From Thiobacillus sp. 0-1251 (lineage in GTDB: Bacteria > Pseudomonadota > Gammaproteobacteria > Burkholderiales > Thiobacillaceae), in assembly GCA_001899305.1 (NCBI GenBank), contig MKWL01000001.1, positions 620,001-684,000 of the forward strand: a stretch of 64,000 nt of DNA, read 5' to 3'. Position 1 is the first letter of the stretch; each line of letters starts with the position of its first letter. A program made the position numbers and the translations under genes. The notes beneath the pieces are model-generated. The model searched no databases. It was given only the letters and a program-made list of their open reading frames with translations, and was not told the DNA's origin. Of this stretch, positions 1 to 7,603 are shown piece by piece.

Positions 1-1
1 G

Positions 2-646
2 GGCCTCGACGAAGGCGAGATCTTCAACGCCTATCACGAAGTCGCCAGCATCCGCGACAAGGACGACTTCCTCATCCCCTTCATCGACACGCTGACCAAC
101 CCCGAATTCAAGACCGGCACCCCCGAGGCCGACCAGAAGCTGCTGAAGTCGCTGATCGTCTTCGCCTGCATCATGGAAGGCATCTTCTTCTACGTCGGCT
201 TCGTGCAGATCCTCGCGCTCGGCCGCCAGAACAAGATGACCGGCGCCGCCGAGCAGTACCAGTACATCCTGCGCGACGAGTCCATGCACTGCAACTTCGG
301 CATCGATCTCATCAACACCATCAAGCTGGAAAACCCCCACCTGTGGACCAGCGAGTTCAAGGCCGAAATCCGCGACCTGATCCAGAAGGGCGTCGAGCTC
401 GAATACCGCTACGCCGAAGACACCATGCCGCGCGGCGTGCTGGGCCTCAACTCCGCGCAGTTCAAGGAATACCTGCGCTTCATCGCCAACCGCCGCTGCC
501 AGCAGATCGGCCTCGACGAAATGTTCCCCGGCGTCACCAATCCCTTCCCCTGGATGGCAGAGATGATCGACCTGAAGAAGGAGAAGAACTTCTTCGAGAC
601 GCGCGTCACGGAGTATCAGACGGGCGGGGCGTTGAGCTGGGATTGA
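2..646 (+). CDS. nrdB: ribonucleoside-diphosphate reductase, beta subunit (3' part)
   Basis: This is the C-terminal portion of the class Ia/Ib radical-generating small subunit, which houses the diiron-tyrosyl cofactor and passes the radical to NrdA for reduction of NDPs to dNDPs. The frame is open from base 2, so the start lies outside the window. Visible family motifs are the helix [11 protein letters not shown], whose Glu is an iron ligand, and [13 protein letters not shown], whose Glu and His are the last two iron ligands. The C-terminus, [10 protein letters not shown], is the flexible tail that docks on the large subunit. The Tyr-radical segment is upstream and not visible. A strong terminator follows the stop, so the gene closes its transcription unit. 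Confidence 0.95.
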   Translation, partial: GLDEGEIFNAYHEVASIRDKDDFLIPFIDTLTNPEFKTGTPEADQKLLKSLIVFACIMEGIFFYVGFVQILALGRQNKMTGAAEQYQYILRDESMHCNFGIDLINTIKLENPHLWTSEFKAEIRDLIQKGVELEYRYAEDTMPRGVLGLNSAQFKEYLRFIANRRCQQIGLDEMFPGVTNPFPWMAEMIDLKKEKNFFETRVTEYQTGGALSWD

Positions 647-660
647 CCGGCTGAAATGAC

Positions 661-690
661 AAAAAGGCGCAGGGGACTGCGCCTTTTTTT
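661..690 (+). terminator. Rho-independent terminator of nrdB
   Basis: AAGGCGCA (664-671) pairs with TGCGCCTT (678-685) across a GGGGAC loop, followed by a run of T. It lies 15 bases after the nrdB stop codon. Confidence 0.92.
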
Positions 691-722
691 GTTTGCGATT
701 CGATGCACAGTAGGTGGAGGCT

Positions 723-1271
723 ATGTCGATTTCAACGGAGACTTTCTTTTGGACTCAAGTAGCGTCCATCATCACCTTTTTGGGCACACTGTTCGTATTG
801 TATCGAGTTCTGGTCTCCCAGAAAGACGCGACAATAGAACTGCAAAAAGAAAATATCACCTATCTCAAGGATCAGCTGGCCGACGCTAAGTCACAGTCAC
901 CCGACGTCCTCGCCCAGAGCCTAGCAAGTCGGGTCAAACTGTTCGAGGCAGAGCTTAAAAGGCTCGAACAAGACAAATCATCCACACTAGAGCAAATCAA
1001 AGAAAAAGAGGCTGAACTCAAACAGGCGCGGGAGGAAGCAGAAGATCTGACCAAGAAGGTTCAGCATGCCCACGAGCTCTTAAGTGGATTCCTTTGTCCT
1101 CAGTGCGGCGCATCTCTTGCGGAAAAGGCTTATCACTATGAAAGCGTCGAATATCAAGGAAGAGAGATAGACGTTGATCACGAATACATCGCATTTGAAT
1201 GTGGATACGAAATTATCGATGGTGTAGCAAAAGGACGCTGCAGGAACAGCGTCGAGAAATCTAATACGTGA
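723..1271 (+). CDS. membrane-anchored coiled-coil protein with zinc-ribbon-like C-terminus
   Basis: The family is not recognised. The 182-residue product has one hydrophobic helix at about residues 8-30, a long charged heptad-like coiled coil at about 35-118, and a C-terminal module with CPQC at 125-128 plus Cys160 and Cys173, which could hold one zinc. The ATG at 723 is preferred over an in-frame GTG at 714, because AGGTGGAGG lies just before 723 and would be part of the coding region otherwise. The stop overlaps the GTG of the next gene (GTGA), so the two are translationally coupled. Base composition and codon use are visibly AT-richer than nrdB, which suggests acquisition together with the downstream gene. 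A sensor or anchor role for the HEPN partner is inference. Confidence 0.8.
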   Translation: MSISTETFFWTQVASIITFLGTLFVLYRVLVSQKDATIELQKENITYLKDQLADAKSQSPDVLAQSLASRVKLFEAELKRLEQDKSSTLEQIKEKEAELKQAREEAEDLTKKVQHAHELLSGFLCPQCGASLAEKAYHYESVEYQGREIDVDHEYIAFECGYEIIDGVAKGRCRNSVEKSNT

Positions 1272-2032
1272 CCAATCGGAGTCTTCCGACTAGAGCACTC
1301 AAAATGGCCAAGGATTTTGATTACGGAAAATGGAAGTCGAAACTCTTATTCGAACAGGGGAACTATGAGTTTCTTCATCACTTTGTAAATGATGAAACGG
1401 CTGTCCGATCACACGCTAGCAATTATCGGTTGAAGTCATGGTCTGCTAGCGGTGAGGAAATTGAGAGCAAGGTTGGAGATGCATCGGGCCAGATGAAAGT
1501 TTGGTTCACTGACCACATAGCCTCAGGCGTTTTTCAAGCGCTAGAGACGCTCTCCGCTCAAATGATTGTTGTTGCAGCTTCATATACAGAAGGCATTGTG
1601 AATGAGTTTTTAACGTGCGTGTTTGCGGTACACCCGGATCGGATGCACGACTACCTGGAATGGAATTCCGAATCGCCAAGAGGATGGATTCCATTAAAGC
1701 TCGTTGTCGAGTCATCGGATCGGGAAAGCATGCTTGAAAAATTAGTCTTTCAAGCAGTTTCTAGGGCGGCCTCCGGGGATACTCGGGCGCTATTAAAGCG
1801 ACTAGAGAAATTGGGTAAGCTCGATTTCCCCAATGAAGTAAAAGAGCGGCTGATCAAACTACTCGAGTTAAGGAACAAGATTGTTCACGAGCAATACAAG
1901 CCAATTCTTGCTAAAGCGGATGTTGCGTCTACGTTCGAAGTTGCTGATGAATTCTTACGATTTTGCGCGTTGGCGTTGGTGAAAGTTGGCGCTCCAGTTA
2001 CAGATCCAACAGAATCGCTTAAGACCAACTAA
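1268..2032 (+). CDS. HEPN-motif protein (putative RNase-type effector)
   Basis: This 254-residue all-helical protein has no recognised name. Residues 202-207 read RNKIVH, the R-x4-H signature of HEPN-domain ribonucleases, set in a helix after a Leu-rich segment. An earlier helix (VAASYTEGIVNEFLTCVF, about 102-119) resembles the first helix of MAE_28990/RiboL-PSP-type HEPN proteins; that comparison is from memory. The GTG start at 1268 overlaps the preceding stop by four bases, and an internal ATG at 1304 is an alternative start. It shares the AT-rich composition of its partner. Many HEPN proteins cleave RNA in toxin-antitoxin or anti-phage systems, and the pairing with a membrane coiled-coil protein fits such a module. 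No activity can be proven from the sequence. Confidence 0.78.
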   Translation: MTNRSLPTRALKMAKDFDYGKWKSKLLFEQGNYEFLHHFVNDETAVRSHASNYRLKSWSASGEEIESKVGDASGQMKVWFTDHIASGVFQALETLSAQMIVVAASYTEGIVNEFLTCVFAVHPDRMHDYLEWNSESPRGWIPLKLVVESSDRESMLEKLVFQAVSRAASGDTRALLKRLEKLGKLDFPNEVKERLIKLLELRNKIVHEQYKPILAKADVASTFEVADEFLRFCALALVKVGAPVTDPTESLKTN

Positions 2033-2180
2033 AGGAACCTTGCTCGATTTGATTATGCGCCAACGGGATACACCATGACGCACACCTACTGCATGACGTC
2101 GAACTTCGTGCTGGCCGTTGTGTGCAACGAATTGGGTCAGACACCATAACCCCGCGATGGTTAACCACAGTGAAAATGAC

Positions 2181-2837
2181 ATGCATGCAGATCTGAACGA
2201 GCGCGTGGTCGTGGCGACGCAAACGGCGCCCTGGCTTGCCACGGCGGACGGCGAGGGCGCCTGCAAGCCGCTCGACAGCCTGGCGGCAGGGGCGGGCACG
2301 ACCAGCCTGGTGCAGGCGCCAGCGGGTGCGGTGTTCGCGTCGCCGGGCGGGGCGCTGGGTGAGGAAATCCTCGTGCTCGATGGCACGCTGACGGATGCGC
2401 GCGGCGTCTGGGGGGCGGGGGCCTACCTGCGCAATCCGCCGGGGTCGGAGGTTTCCCTGCACATCGAGACGGGGTGCGTGTTGTTCATCAAGCGCCTCGC
2501 GTTCGACGCGGACGATACGGCGGCGGTGCGGCTCGATACGGCGTCCATGCGATGGCTGCCCGGCCTGGTGCCGGGGCTGTCGGTGATGCCCTTGCACGAG
2601 CATGCAGGCGAGCATACGGCGCTGGTGCGCTGGCAGCCGGAGACATTCTTCCAGAGCCACGCGCATTTCGGTGGCGAGGAAATCCTGGTGCTCGATGGCG
2701 TGTTCGAGGACGAGTTCGGCCGCTATCCGGCCGGCAGCTGGCTACGCAGCCCGCACATGAGCCGGCACCAGCCGTTCAGCCGCGAGGGGTGCACGATCTT
2801 CGTCAAGGTCGGGCATCTCGGGGCGGGGCAGCAATAG
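2181..2837 (+). CDS. ChrR-like bicupin protein
   Basis: The protein carries two consecutive cupin domains of the ChrR/anti-ECF-sigma cupin type and lacks the zinc-binding N-terminal anti-sigma domain. Domain 1 (GEEILVLDGTL then GAYLRNPPG) has no metal-binding histidines. Domain 2 has HAHFGGEEILVLDG and SPHMSRH, which supply a His2-Glu-His type metal site. The start at 2181 (MHADLN) is chosen because a paralogue at 30122 begins MNADLN. The reading frame is open further upstream, but that part lies in repeat-scarred sequence. The substrate is unknown. Related cupins sense reactive oxygen or act as small dioxygenases or isomerases. It stands alone, followed by repeat remnants. Confidence 0.85.
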   Translation: MHADLNERVVVATQTAPWLATADGEGACKPLDSLAAGAGTTSLVQAPAGAVFASPGGALGEEILVLDGTLTDARGVWGAGAYLRNPPGSEVSLHIETGCVLFIKRLAFDADDTAAVRLDTASMRWLPGLVPGLSVMPLHEHAGEHTALVRWQPETFFQSHAHFGGEEILVLDGVFEDEFGRYPAGSWLRSPHMSRHQPFSREGCTIFVKVGHLGAGQQ

Positions 2838-2886
2838 GAGACACGATCCAAGGGGCCTGGGTCGAACGGGGCTTGTTGAAAACCCG

Positions 2887-2951
2887 AACAGACCTCGGGG
2901 TCACAAGACCTCGGGGTCAGGTCTTGGAACAGACCTCGGGGTCAGGTCTTG
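2887..2951. repeat. clustered GACCTCGGGGTCA repeats
   Basis: Three identical 13-mers GACCTCGGGGTCA occur at 2891-2903, 2907-2919 and 2932-2944. Two are followed by GGTCTTG, giving short palindromic units. They look like a decayed REP/RAYT-type repeat cluster downstream of the bicupin gene. Confidence 0.75.
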
Positions 2952-3020
2952 CAAAACCACATGTAGCCGGGAGAAGTAAGGTTGGCCCATCTCCCATCGG
3001 CTGCCGGGACGGGCGATGCA

Positions 3021-3035
3021 GTTACGTTCCGTAAC
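3021..3035. promoter_or_regulatory. GTTACG-TTC-CGTAAC palindrome
   Basis: This perfect 6+3+6 inverted repeat lies about 100 bp upstream of a small ORF and 310 bp upstream of the Gln-rich lipoprotein gene. It is a candidate operator. It resembles in sequence the GTTACA repeats upstream of the Spy-like gene at 39977-40002. Confidence 0.4.
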
Positions 3036-3138
3036 AATTCGGCAAGCGTCTGAAATCCTGCAGATACAGAGCGCGTCCATACTGTGATGATGCTGGGCGA
3101 TGGTGCCCGGGCCGTTTCAATCACAGGAGGATTCCGCC

Positions 3139-3276
3139 ATGCCGGCTGCTCACCGAAATCCCTATTCCCTGGGCGCTGCTGCGCTCGGTTTGCCTGCCGC
3201 GCTCGCGCCGGCGCACACCGACGAACGGCTATGCACTGCTTCGATGAAGAGGGTGGGGGGGCAGGTGTTGCGTTAA
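3139..3276 (+). CDS. possible 45-residue secreted peptide or truncated gene
   Basis: An ATG follows a consensus AGGAGG (3125-3130) at 8-base spacing. The peptide begins MPAAHRNPYSLGAAALGLP and continues into a hydrophobic, signal-like stretch with an Ala-rich end (ALAPAHT), then stops after 45 codons. It could be the 5' end of a secreted-protein gene whose remainder was deleted, given the repeat scars nearby, or a genuine small protein. No homologue is recognised. Confidence 0.35.
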   Translation: MPAAHRNPYSLGAAALGLPAALAPAHTDERLCTASMKRVGGQVLR

Positions 3277-3346
3277 CGTATTGCTTAGCCAGACCTGATT
3301 CCAAATCTCCAAATCGGTAACCCCACATCTGTGGAAGGAGCAGCAA

Positions 3347-4507
3347 ATGAAAAAGAGCTACGTGTTGATTGCGATATCGATGACCCTTGTACAGGGTTGC
3401 TATACCGCTCCCCCCTACGAATCATCCAGCTACGGCTCAGGATATTCCGGTGTCAGCATCGGCATCCATTATTCGACGTACCCGGATCTTGTCCGGATAC
3501 CGGGCTATCCCGTCTACTACGCGCCCGGGGTGGATTCGAATTACTTCTTTTACGACGGCTTCTACTGGGTGTTCCAAAGCGATAACTGGTATGTGAGCAG
3601 CTGGTACAACGGGCCGTGGAATTACGTGGGTTATTACGATGTACCGGCTTATCTGCTGCGCGTCCCGGTTCGCTACTACCGCCAGCCTCCGCCATATTTC
3701 CGCGACTGGCATGCCGACGCGCCGCCACATTGGGGGGATCACTGGGGTCACGAATGGGAACGGCGTCGAAGTGGGTGGGACCATTGGGACCCCCGCTCTG
3801 CCCCCGCACCTGCACCGTTGCCGGCTTACCAGCGGAATTATTCGGGAGACCGCTATCCTCGCGCAGTGGAACAGCAGCATACGATACGGTCCGAGTATTA
3901 CCGCTACCAGCCGCGTGAGCCTGTCACGCAGCAGTATTTCAAACCGCGTGCGCAGCAAGACCAGCAACGCCAGCAAGACCAGCAAGACCAGCAGCGTCAG
4001 CAGGAACAGCAGCGTCAGCAGAAGCAGCAACGTCAGCTGGAGCTGCAGCAGCGACAGCAAGAACAAGAGCGCCAGCTGGATCAGCAACGCCGCCAGGAAC
4101 AACAGCGCCAGCTGGAGCTGCAACAGCAACAGCAAGAACAGAAGCGTCAGCTGGAGCAGCAGCGACGCCAAGATCAGCAGCGACAGCAAGAACAGCAGCG
4201 ACAGCTGGAGCCGCAACAGCGTCAGCAAGAACACCAACGCCGCCAAGAGCAGCAGCGTCAGCAAGAGCCGCAGCGTCAGCAAGAGCCGCAGCGTCAGCAA
4301 GAGCCGCAGCGTCAGCAAGATCAGCAGCGTCAGAAAGACCTGCAGCAGCAACGCGATCTTGAGCGGCAACGGTCCCAACCTGAACCGAGGGGCAAGGCCA
4401 GGAACGACAAGGCTGCGCCACAAGGCCAGGTTCAAAAGGACAAGAATACTCAGCAAGAGTATGAGCGCAGGAAAAAAGAGTACGAGGAGCGTTATCAGAA
4501 TCGCTGA
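3347..4507 (+). CDS. Tyr-rich lipoprotein with long Gln-rich C-terminus
   Basis: The product has a lipoprotein signal (LVQGC, modified Cys at residue 18). A Tyr/Trp/Pro-rich domain follows, with YFFYDGFYWVFQSDNWYVS and YNGPWNYVGYYDVPAYL, the pattern of periplasmic YxYDGxY/WxxGxW-type lipoproteins. A tail of about 150 residues is dominated by QQRQQEQ-type repeats, expected to be coiled coil or disordered. Within the tail, an 18-bp unit CAGCGTCAGCAAGAGCCG is repeated perfectly three times (4253-4306) with a fourth diverged copy. The gene has a good RBS (GGAAGGAG) and its own terminator. Function is unknown; envelope association is likely. A small lipoprotein with the same Tyr-rich motif is encoded at 39524-39838. 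Confidence 0.85.
   Translation: MKKSYVLIAISMTLVQGCYTAPPYESSSYGSGYSGVSIGIHYSTYPDLVRIPGYPVYYAPGVDSNYFFYDGFYWVFQSDNWYVSSWYNGPWNYVGYYDVPAYLLRVPVRYYRQPPPYFRDWHADAPPHWGDHWGHEWERRRSGWDHWDPRSAPAPAPLPAYQRNYSGDRYPRAVEQQHTIRSEYYRYQPREPVTQQYFKPRAQQDQQRQQDQQDQQRQQEQQRQQKQQRQLELQQRQQEQERQLDQQRRQEQQRQLELQQQQQEQKRQLEQQRRQDQQRQQEQQRQLEPQQRQQEHQRRQEQQRQQEPQRQQEPQRQQEPQRQQDQQRQKDLQQQRDLERQRSQPEPRGKARNDKAAPQGQVQKDKNTQQEYERRKKEYEERYQNR
4253..4324 (+). repeat. 18-bp tandem repeat in the Gln-rich tail
   Basis: CAGCGTCAGCAAGAGCCG occurs at 4253-4270, 4271-4288 and 4289-4306, followed by CAGCGTCAGCAAGATCAG at 4307-4324. It encodes QRQQEP units and is in frame, so expansion or contraction would change tail length without a frameshift. 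Confidence 0.9.
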
Positions 4508-4508
4508 A

Positions 4509-4531
4509 GAACAGGGGACAGACCACTGTTC
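4509..4531. repeat. REP-like scar GAACAG...CTGTTC
   Basis: GAACAG (4509-4514) and CTGTTC (4526-4531) flank GGGACAGACCA. This is the AACAGGGGACAGACC type of dispersed proteobacterial scar. Confidence 0.55.
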
Positions 4532-4556
4532 CAGGTGACGGGCGCTGTGAACAAAG

Positions 4557-4585
4557 AAAAGGCGCACCGCAGTGCGCCTTTTTTA
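4557..4585 (+). terminator. Rho-independent terminator of the Gln-rich lipoprotein gene
   Basis: GGCGCAC (4561-4567) pairs with GTGCGCC (4572-4578), flanked by AAAA and TTTTTT. The stem is nearly the same as the nrdB terminator. Confidence 0.9.
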
Positions 4586-4619
4586 TTGCACTACCTCGCC
4601 GGCAGGTCAGTCGCGGCAG

Positions 4620-4752
4620 TTAAAGGGCCCAGGCCCACATTGTTTTCGACATTCGAAATTGCAAACGAATTCGAGCCGGGCCTTTAGACGTTATTTCTCC
4701 GTTGAGCCGGCAAACGGCCGCGGTTAAAGGGGGCCAGGGTCGAATTAACCCA
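4620..4752. repeat. REP-like element pair (TAAAGGGGCCAGGCTCGAATT family)
   Basis: TAAAGGGCCC at 4621 is mirrored by GGGCCTTTA at 4678-4686, preceded by CGAATTCGAGCC. A second copy, TTAAAGGGGGCCAGGGTCGAATTAA, follows at about 4723-4748. Related sequences sit at 5405-5425, 12647-12675, 16803-16831 and 40672-40695. No transposase is adjacent. Confidence 0.6.
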
Positions 4753-4761
4753 CCATGAAAC

Positions 4762-4956
4762 GCATCCCAACCTCTCTTCTCGGAGACGCCTGTTGCACTG
4801 ATCGACGGCACTTGCCACCGCAGCTTAATCATGGTGGAGTGCCTGAAGCTGCAACCCTGCCCACTGTGCATCGCCCAGCGCACGCCGCCGGACCGGGTGG
4901 ATCATGACCCCGGATCAGGTGAACCGATTTTTCAGGTATCCAAGGAGACGATATGA
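4762..4956 (+). pseudogene. dsbB remnant (PCPLCI motif)
   Basis: In the frame of base 4831 the translation reads VECLKLQPCPLCIAQR, the hallmark first periplasmic redox loop of DsbB, the membrane quinone reductase that reoxidises DsbA. After that motif the frame continues only about 24 codons with no transmembrane helices and stops at 4954-4956. The N-terminal helix expected before the motif is absent or degenerate. The remnant is flanked by REP-like repeats, consistent with deletion by recombination. Its stop overlaps the ATG of the next gene. Confidence 0.55.
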
Positions 4957-5330
4957 AAGTTGCCTACGTATTTGCCACCAACATGGCATCCACTTTTAAA
5001 CTGAACACCATGATCCTGCCCCAGCTCGAAGCGGGCAATCATGGCGCGGAGGTGGTGGGGATGATGTTTTTCGATGACAACATCTACACCTTGCGTAGCG
5101 GCGACCCCTTCGGCGAAAGGCTGGCGAAGGTGGCCCGCGAAAAAGGCATTCTCCTGATGGCCTGCGATCAGTGTGCGGTGCGCCGTGGATTGGCGGAGGG
5201 CGCGTTCGAGCAATGCGGCAGCGGCGAGGTGAGACCCAAGGGCCTGGTCGACGGCGTGCATGTGGGATGTTTTCCTCAGCTCTACGCCGCCTTGTCGGGT
5301 GCCGCCGGCGTCCAGGTCATTTCGCTTTGA
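4953..5330 (+). CDS. DsrE-like sulfur-relay family protein
   Basis: This is a 125-residue cytoplasmic protein of the DsrE/DsrF-like fold: strand MKVAYVFATN, helix, strand GAEVVGMMFFDDNIY, then GILLMACDQCAVRRGL carrying the CxxC where persulfide-carrying family members place their active Cys. AAGGAGACG precedes the ATG at 4953. The start overlaps the dsbB-remnant frame (ATGA). It resembles the DsrE-related SaoD group, from memory. A persulfide carrier or trafficking role is plausible but not shown. A REP-like scar follows at about 5405-5425. Confidence 0.8.
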   Translation: MKVAYVFATNMASTFKLNTMILPQLEAGNHGAEVVGMMFFDDNIYTLRSGDPFGERLAKVAREKGILLMACDQCAVRRGLAEGAFEQCGSGEVRPKGLVDGVHVGCFPQLYAALSGAAGVQVISL

Positions 5331-5456
5331 TTTCCTGAGGCGTCAAGACGCAGAATGACCGCATGACCGGCACGTCCGACCTGAACAAGGAACTGCGGCA
5401 GACCAAATGGGGCCAGACACCATTCGCTTTCTTTTTGTGAAAAAACCAGACTACCC

Positions 5457-6188
5457 ATGCGCGAATTCATTGCTTTAAGCCTATTGCTCTCCTCCATTCC
5501 TGCGCTTGCCGCACAACCGCCCGACGGCGCGGACTGGAGCGGCCCGTATGCCGGTGTGAGGCTTGCCGAGGGATGGGGCGAGGCACATCTGGGGACCGGG
5601 CAGTACGACCCGGCGTTCCCCTTCACGCCCACGTCGGTCCATCTGCGCGGCGCGGGCGCGGGGGTGTCGCTGGGGTATGACTGGCAGCGCGAGAACCTGA
5701 TTTACGGGCTGGGCGTGGACGTGCTGGATACGCACATCGACGGCACCCGCAGCCTGTACACCAACCCGCTTCCCGGACTGGTGGACGGTTGCGACAGCGC
5801 CCGCGCGAACTGTCCGATGCATCTCAGGCAGCGAGTGAAAAACCTGGCGACGCTGCGCTTGAAGGTCGGGCAGGCGTACGATCGCTTTGCCGTGTATGGC
5901 ACGGCCGGCATTGCCGCAGGAGAGGTCCGGGGCGACCTGCATGAAGCGATACAGTACTGGGGACCGACCGGAAACTGGGAATCCGACCAGCACCTCGCCA
6001 CGGGCTGGACCGCGGGTGCGGGCATGCTTTACGCGCTGACGGATAAGGTGCAACTGCAGGCCGACTATCTGTATGTGGACCTGGGAAAGAAGGACTATCG
6101 GTTCACGGATACCCCGGCCTTTGTCTACGAGCAGAACGCTGCGGTCCGGTTTTCGTTGCTGAGCCTCGGCCTCAATTACAGGTTCTGA
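5457..6188 (+). CDS. outer-membrane beta-barrel (Omp25/opacity-like) protein
   Basis: A cleavable signal peptide (MREFIALSLLLSSIPALAA) precedes an eight-stranded-barrel-like protein of 243 residues. It starts with WSGPYAGVRLAEGWG, the usual first strand of the Omp25/OmpW-like porin family, and ends LLSLGLNYRF with the terminal Phe recognised by the BAM machinery. Alternating hydrophobic strands such as VQLQADYLYVDLG support the barrel. A lone gene; function beyond outer-membrane localisation is unknown. Confidence 0.88.
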   Translation: MREFIALSLLLSSIPALAAQPPDGADWSGPYAGVRLAEGWGEAHLGTGQYDPAFPFTPTSVHLRGAGAGVSLGYDWQRENLIYGLGVDVLDTHIDGTRSLYTNPLPGLVDGCDSARANCPMHLRQRVKNLATLRLKVGQAYDRFAVYGTAGIAAGEVRGDLHEAIQYWGPTGNWESDQHLATGWTAGAGMLYALTDKVQLQADYLYVDLGKKDYRFTDTPAFVYEQNAAVRFSLLSLGLNYRF

Positions 6189-6271
6189 GCCGCGGCAACG
6201 GGGCCGGATGCTTATCGCACTGACTCACACAAAACCGCCTGGATGGGTCGCTCGCGTGAATTCGCACGCGC

Positions 6272-7345
6272 CTATTTCTTCCCGGCGGGTTCATCGCCCA
6301 TGCGCCAGATATCCACATCCTGGCCCTGTTCGCGCAGGCGGTCCGCCTTGGCGGACAGGTAGCGCTGAAAGCTCGGCTCTTTTTCGTAGGCGCCGCTCAG
6401 CACATAGGTCAGGATGCCCTGGGTGTGGAACAGTTTGAAATAGGCCTCGGAGCGGATGATTTCCTTGCCCTTTGCATCGAACAGCACGATGGAGGGCGCG
6501 TATTTGATGTCCAGCGCCCGGGCCCATGCGCGCGCCGTGGTGGCCTGTCCCTGCGGGGTGACCAGCGGCGTGTCCGACCACATGTTGAGCTGGATCGCAT
6601 CGAACCCGGCGATGATGGCGCGCGTCTGCTTGTCCGACAGGATCCTCTTGTGCAGTTCGGCGCAGGCGGGACAATCGCGTTGCTCGAAGAACACCGCAAT
6701 CGGCTTGGCCTTGCCCTTGCGCACGAGATTGAAGGGGGGCTTCTTGAAGAAGGACTCGCCGATCAATTCGCTGCCCGTCATAGGCGGCTGGTGTGCCGCG
6801 ACGTAATCGAGGTAGTTGGAATCCTTCGTGCCCTGCGCCGCAAACGCCAGTGCAGTCATGAACCGGGTGGGGGGAATGTAGCCATTGAGCCGCAAGACGG
6901 TTTGCCCGGCTTCGTCGAGAAACAGGATGGTGGGCGTGAACTGCACCTTGAGGCTGGCGGCAAACTGCTTCTCGGTCATGGACCGGTTGTCGAGTCCCTC
7001 GACCTCGCGGTCGCCCCACATGTTGATGGCGATTACGTCGAAGTGCTTCCGCAGATAGGTTTCGATGTCCTTTTGCGAAAGGTTGCGTTCGACCAGGGCA
7101 TGGCAGTAGGGGCAGCCGTCCTGCGTGAACAGGAGCATCACGCGCTTGTTCCGGGATTTGGCTTCTGCAATATCGTCCCCGAGGTTGAGGAAGCTTGCCT
7201 TGAACCAGCTCGGGTACTCGGTCTGGACCGCGCCATGGAACGCGCCCTCTTTCTTTTCCGCTGCGCCGGCAAGGCTGGAAAACAGCAGCAGGATGCATGC
7301 GAACCACTTGAGGGAATGAGGCCAGTGCATCGAATGTGAAATCAT
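6272..7345 (-). CDS. SoxW-like periplasmic protein with two thioredoxin domains
   Basis: A signal peptide (CILLLFSSLAGAAE, cleavage near residue 29) is followed by two thioredoxin-fold domains. Domain 1 has CPYC at 78-81 and the cis-Pro loop FTPTI; domain 2 has CPAC at 225-228 and YAPSI. Tandem domains of this kind are found near sulfur-oxidation genes (SoxW/thioredoxin-fold family) and handle thiol-disulfide exchange in the periplasm. The ATG at 7345 has GGAG five bases upstream; ATG at 7330 is an alternative. No sox genes lie next to it in this window. Confidence 0.88.
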   Translation of the reverse strand: MISHSMHWPHSLKWFACILLLFSSLAGAAEKKEGAFHGAVQTEYPSWFKASFLNLGDDIAEAKSRNKRVMLLFTQDGCPYCHALVERNLSQKDIETYLRKHFDVIAINMWGDREVEGLDNRSMTEKQFAASLKVQFTPTILFLDEAGQTVLRLNGYIPPTRFMTALAFAAQGTKDSNYLDYVAAHQPPMTGSELIGESFFKKPPFNLVRKGKAKPIAVFFEQRDCPACAELHKRILSDKQTRAIIAGFDAIQLNMWSDTPLVTPQGQATTARAWARALDIKYAPSIVLFDAKGKEIIRSEAYFKLFHTQGILTYVLSGAYEKEPSFQRYLSAKADRLREQGQDVDIWRMGDEPAGKK

Positions 7346-7603
7346 GTGTTCTCCAGCTTGCCGCTCAACGACGGTCTCGAATCAACCCAATCGACGCCCT
7401 GTCCGAATGGATCGCCGCAGCGTCGGGGTCTTGGCGCAGTCTGTAGTTTCGATCATAGGCGAATTGGGGTCCGAAGAACATTCGCGCGTCGGGCCGCTGG
7501 TGCGGATTGCATGCAGGGTCGACCGGGTGGATCAAGAGGGCGAAGGTCGAATGGTTTTGCGCTCGAAAGCGCCACGACTCATTTTCGATCCTGGCCCCTG
7601 GGT

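Noticed and set aside
3950-4350. CRISPR-like repetition
   Set aside because: The regular units are codon repeats for Gln/Arg/Glu in one frame with no unique spacers.
3437-4567. 376-codon Leu-rich frame on the - strand
   Set aside because: It is the antisense of the CAG-rich Gln repeats (CTG = Leu) of the lipoprotein gene; the hydrophobicity is an artefact.
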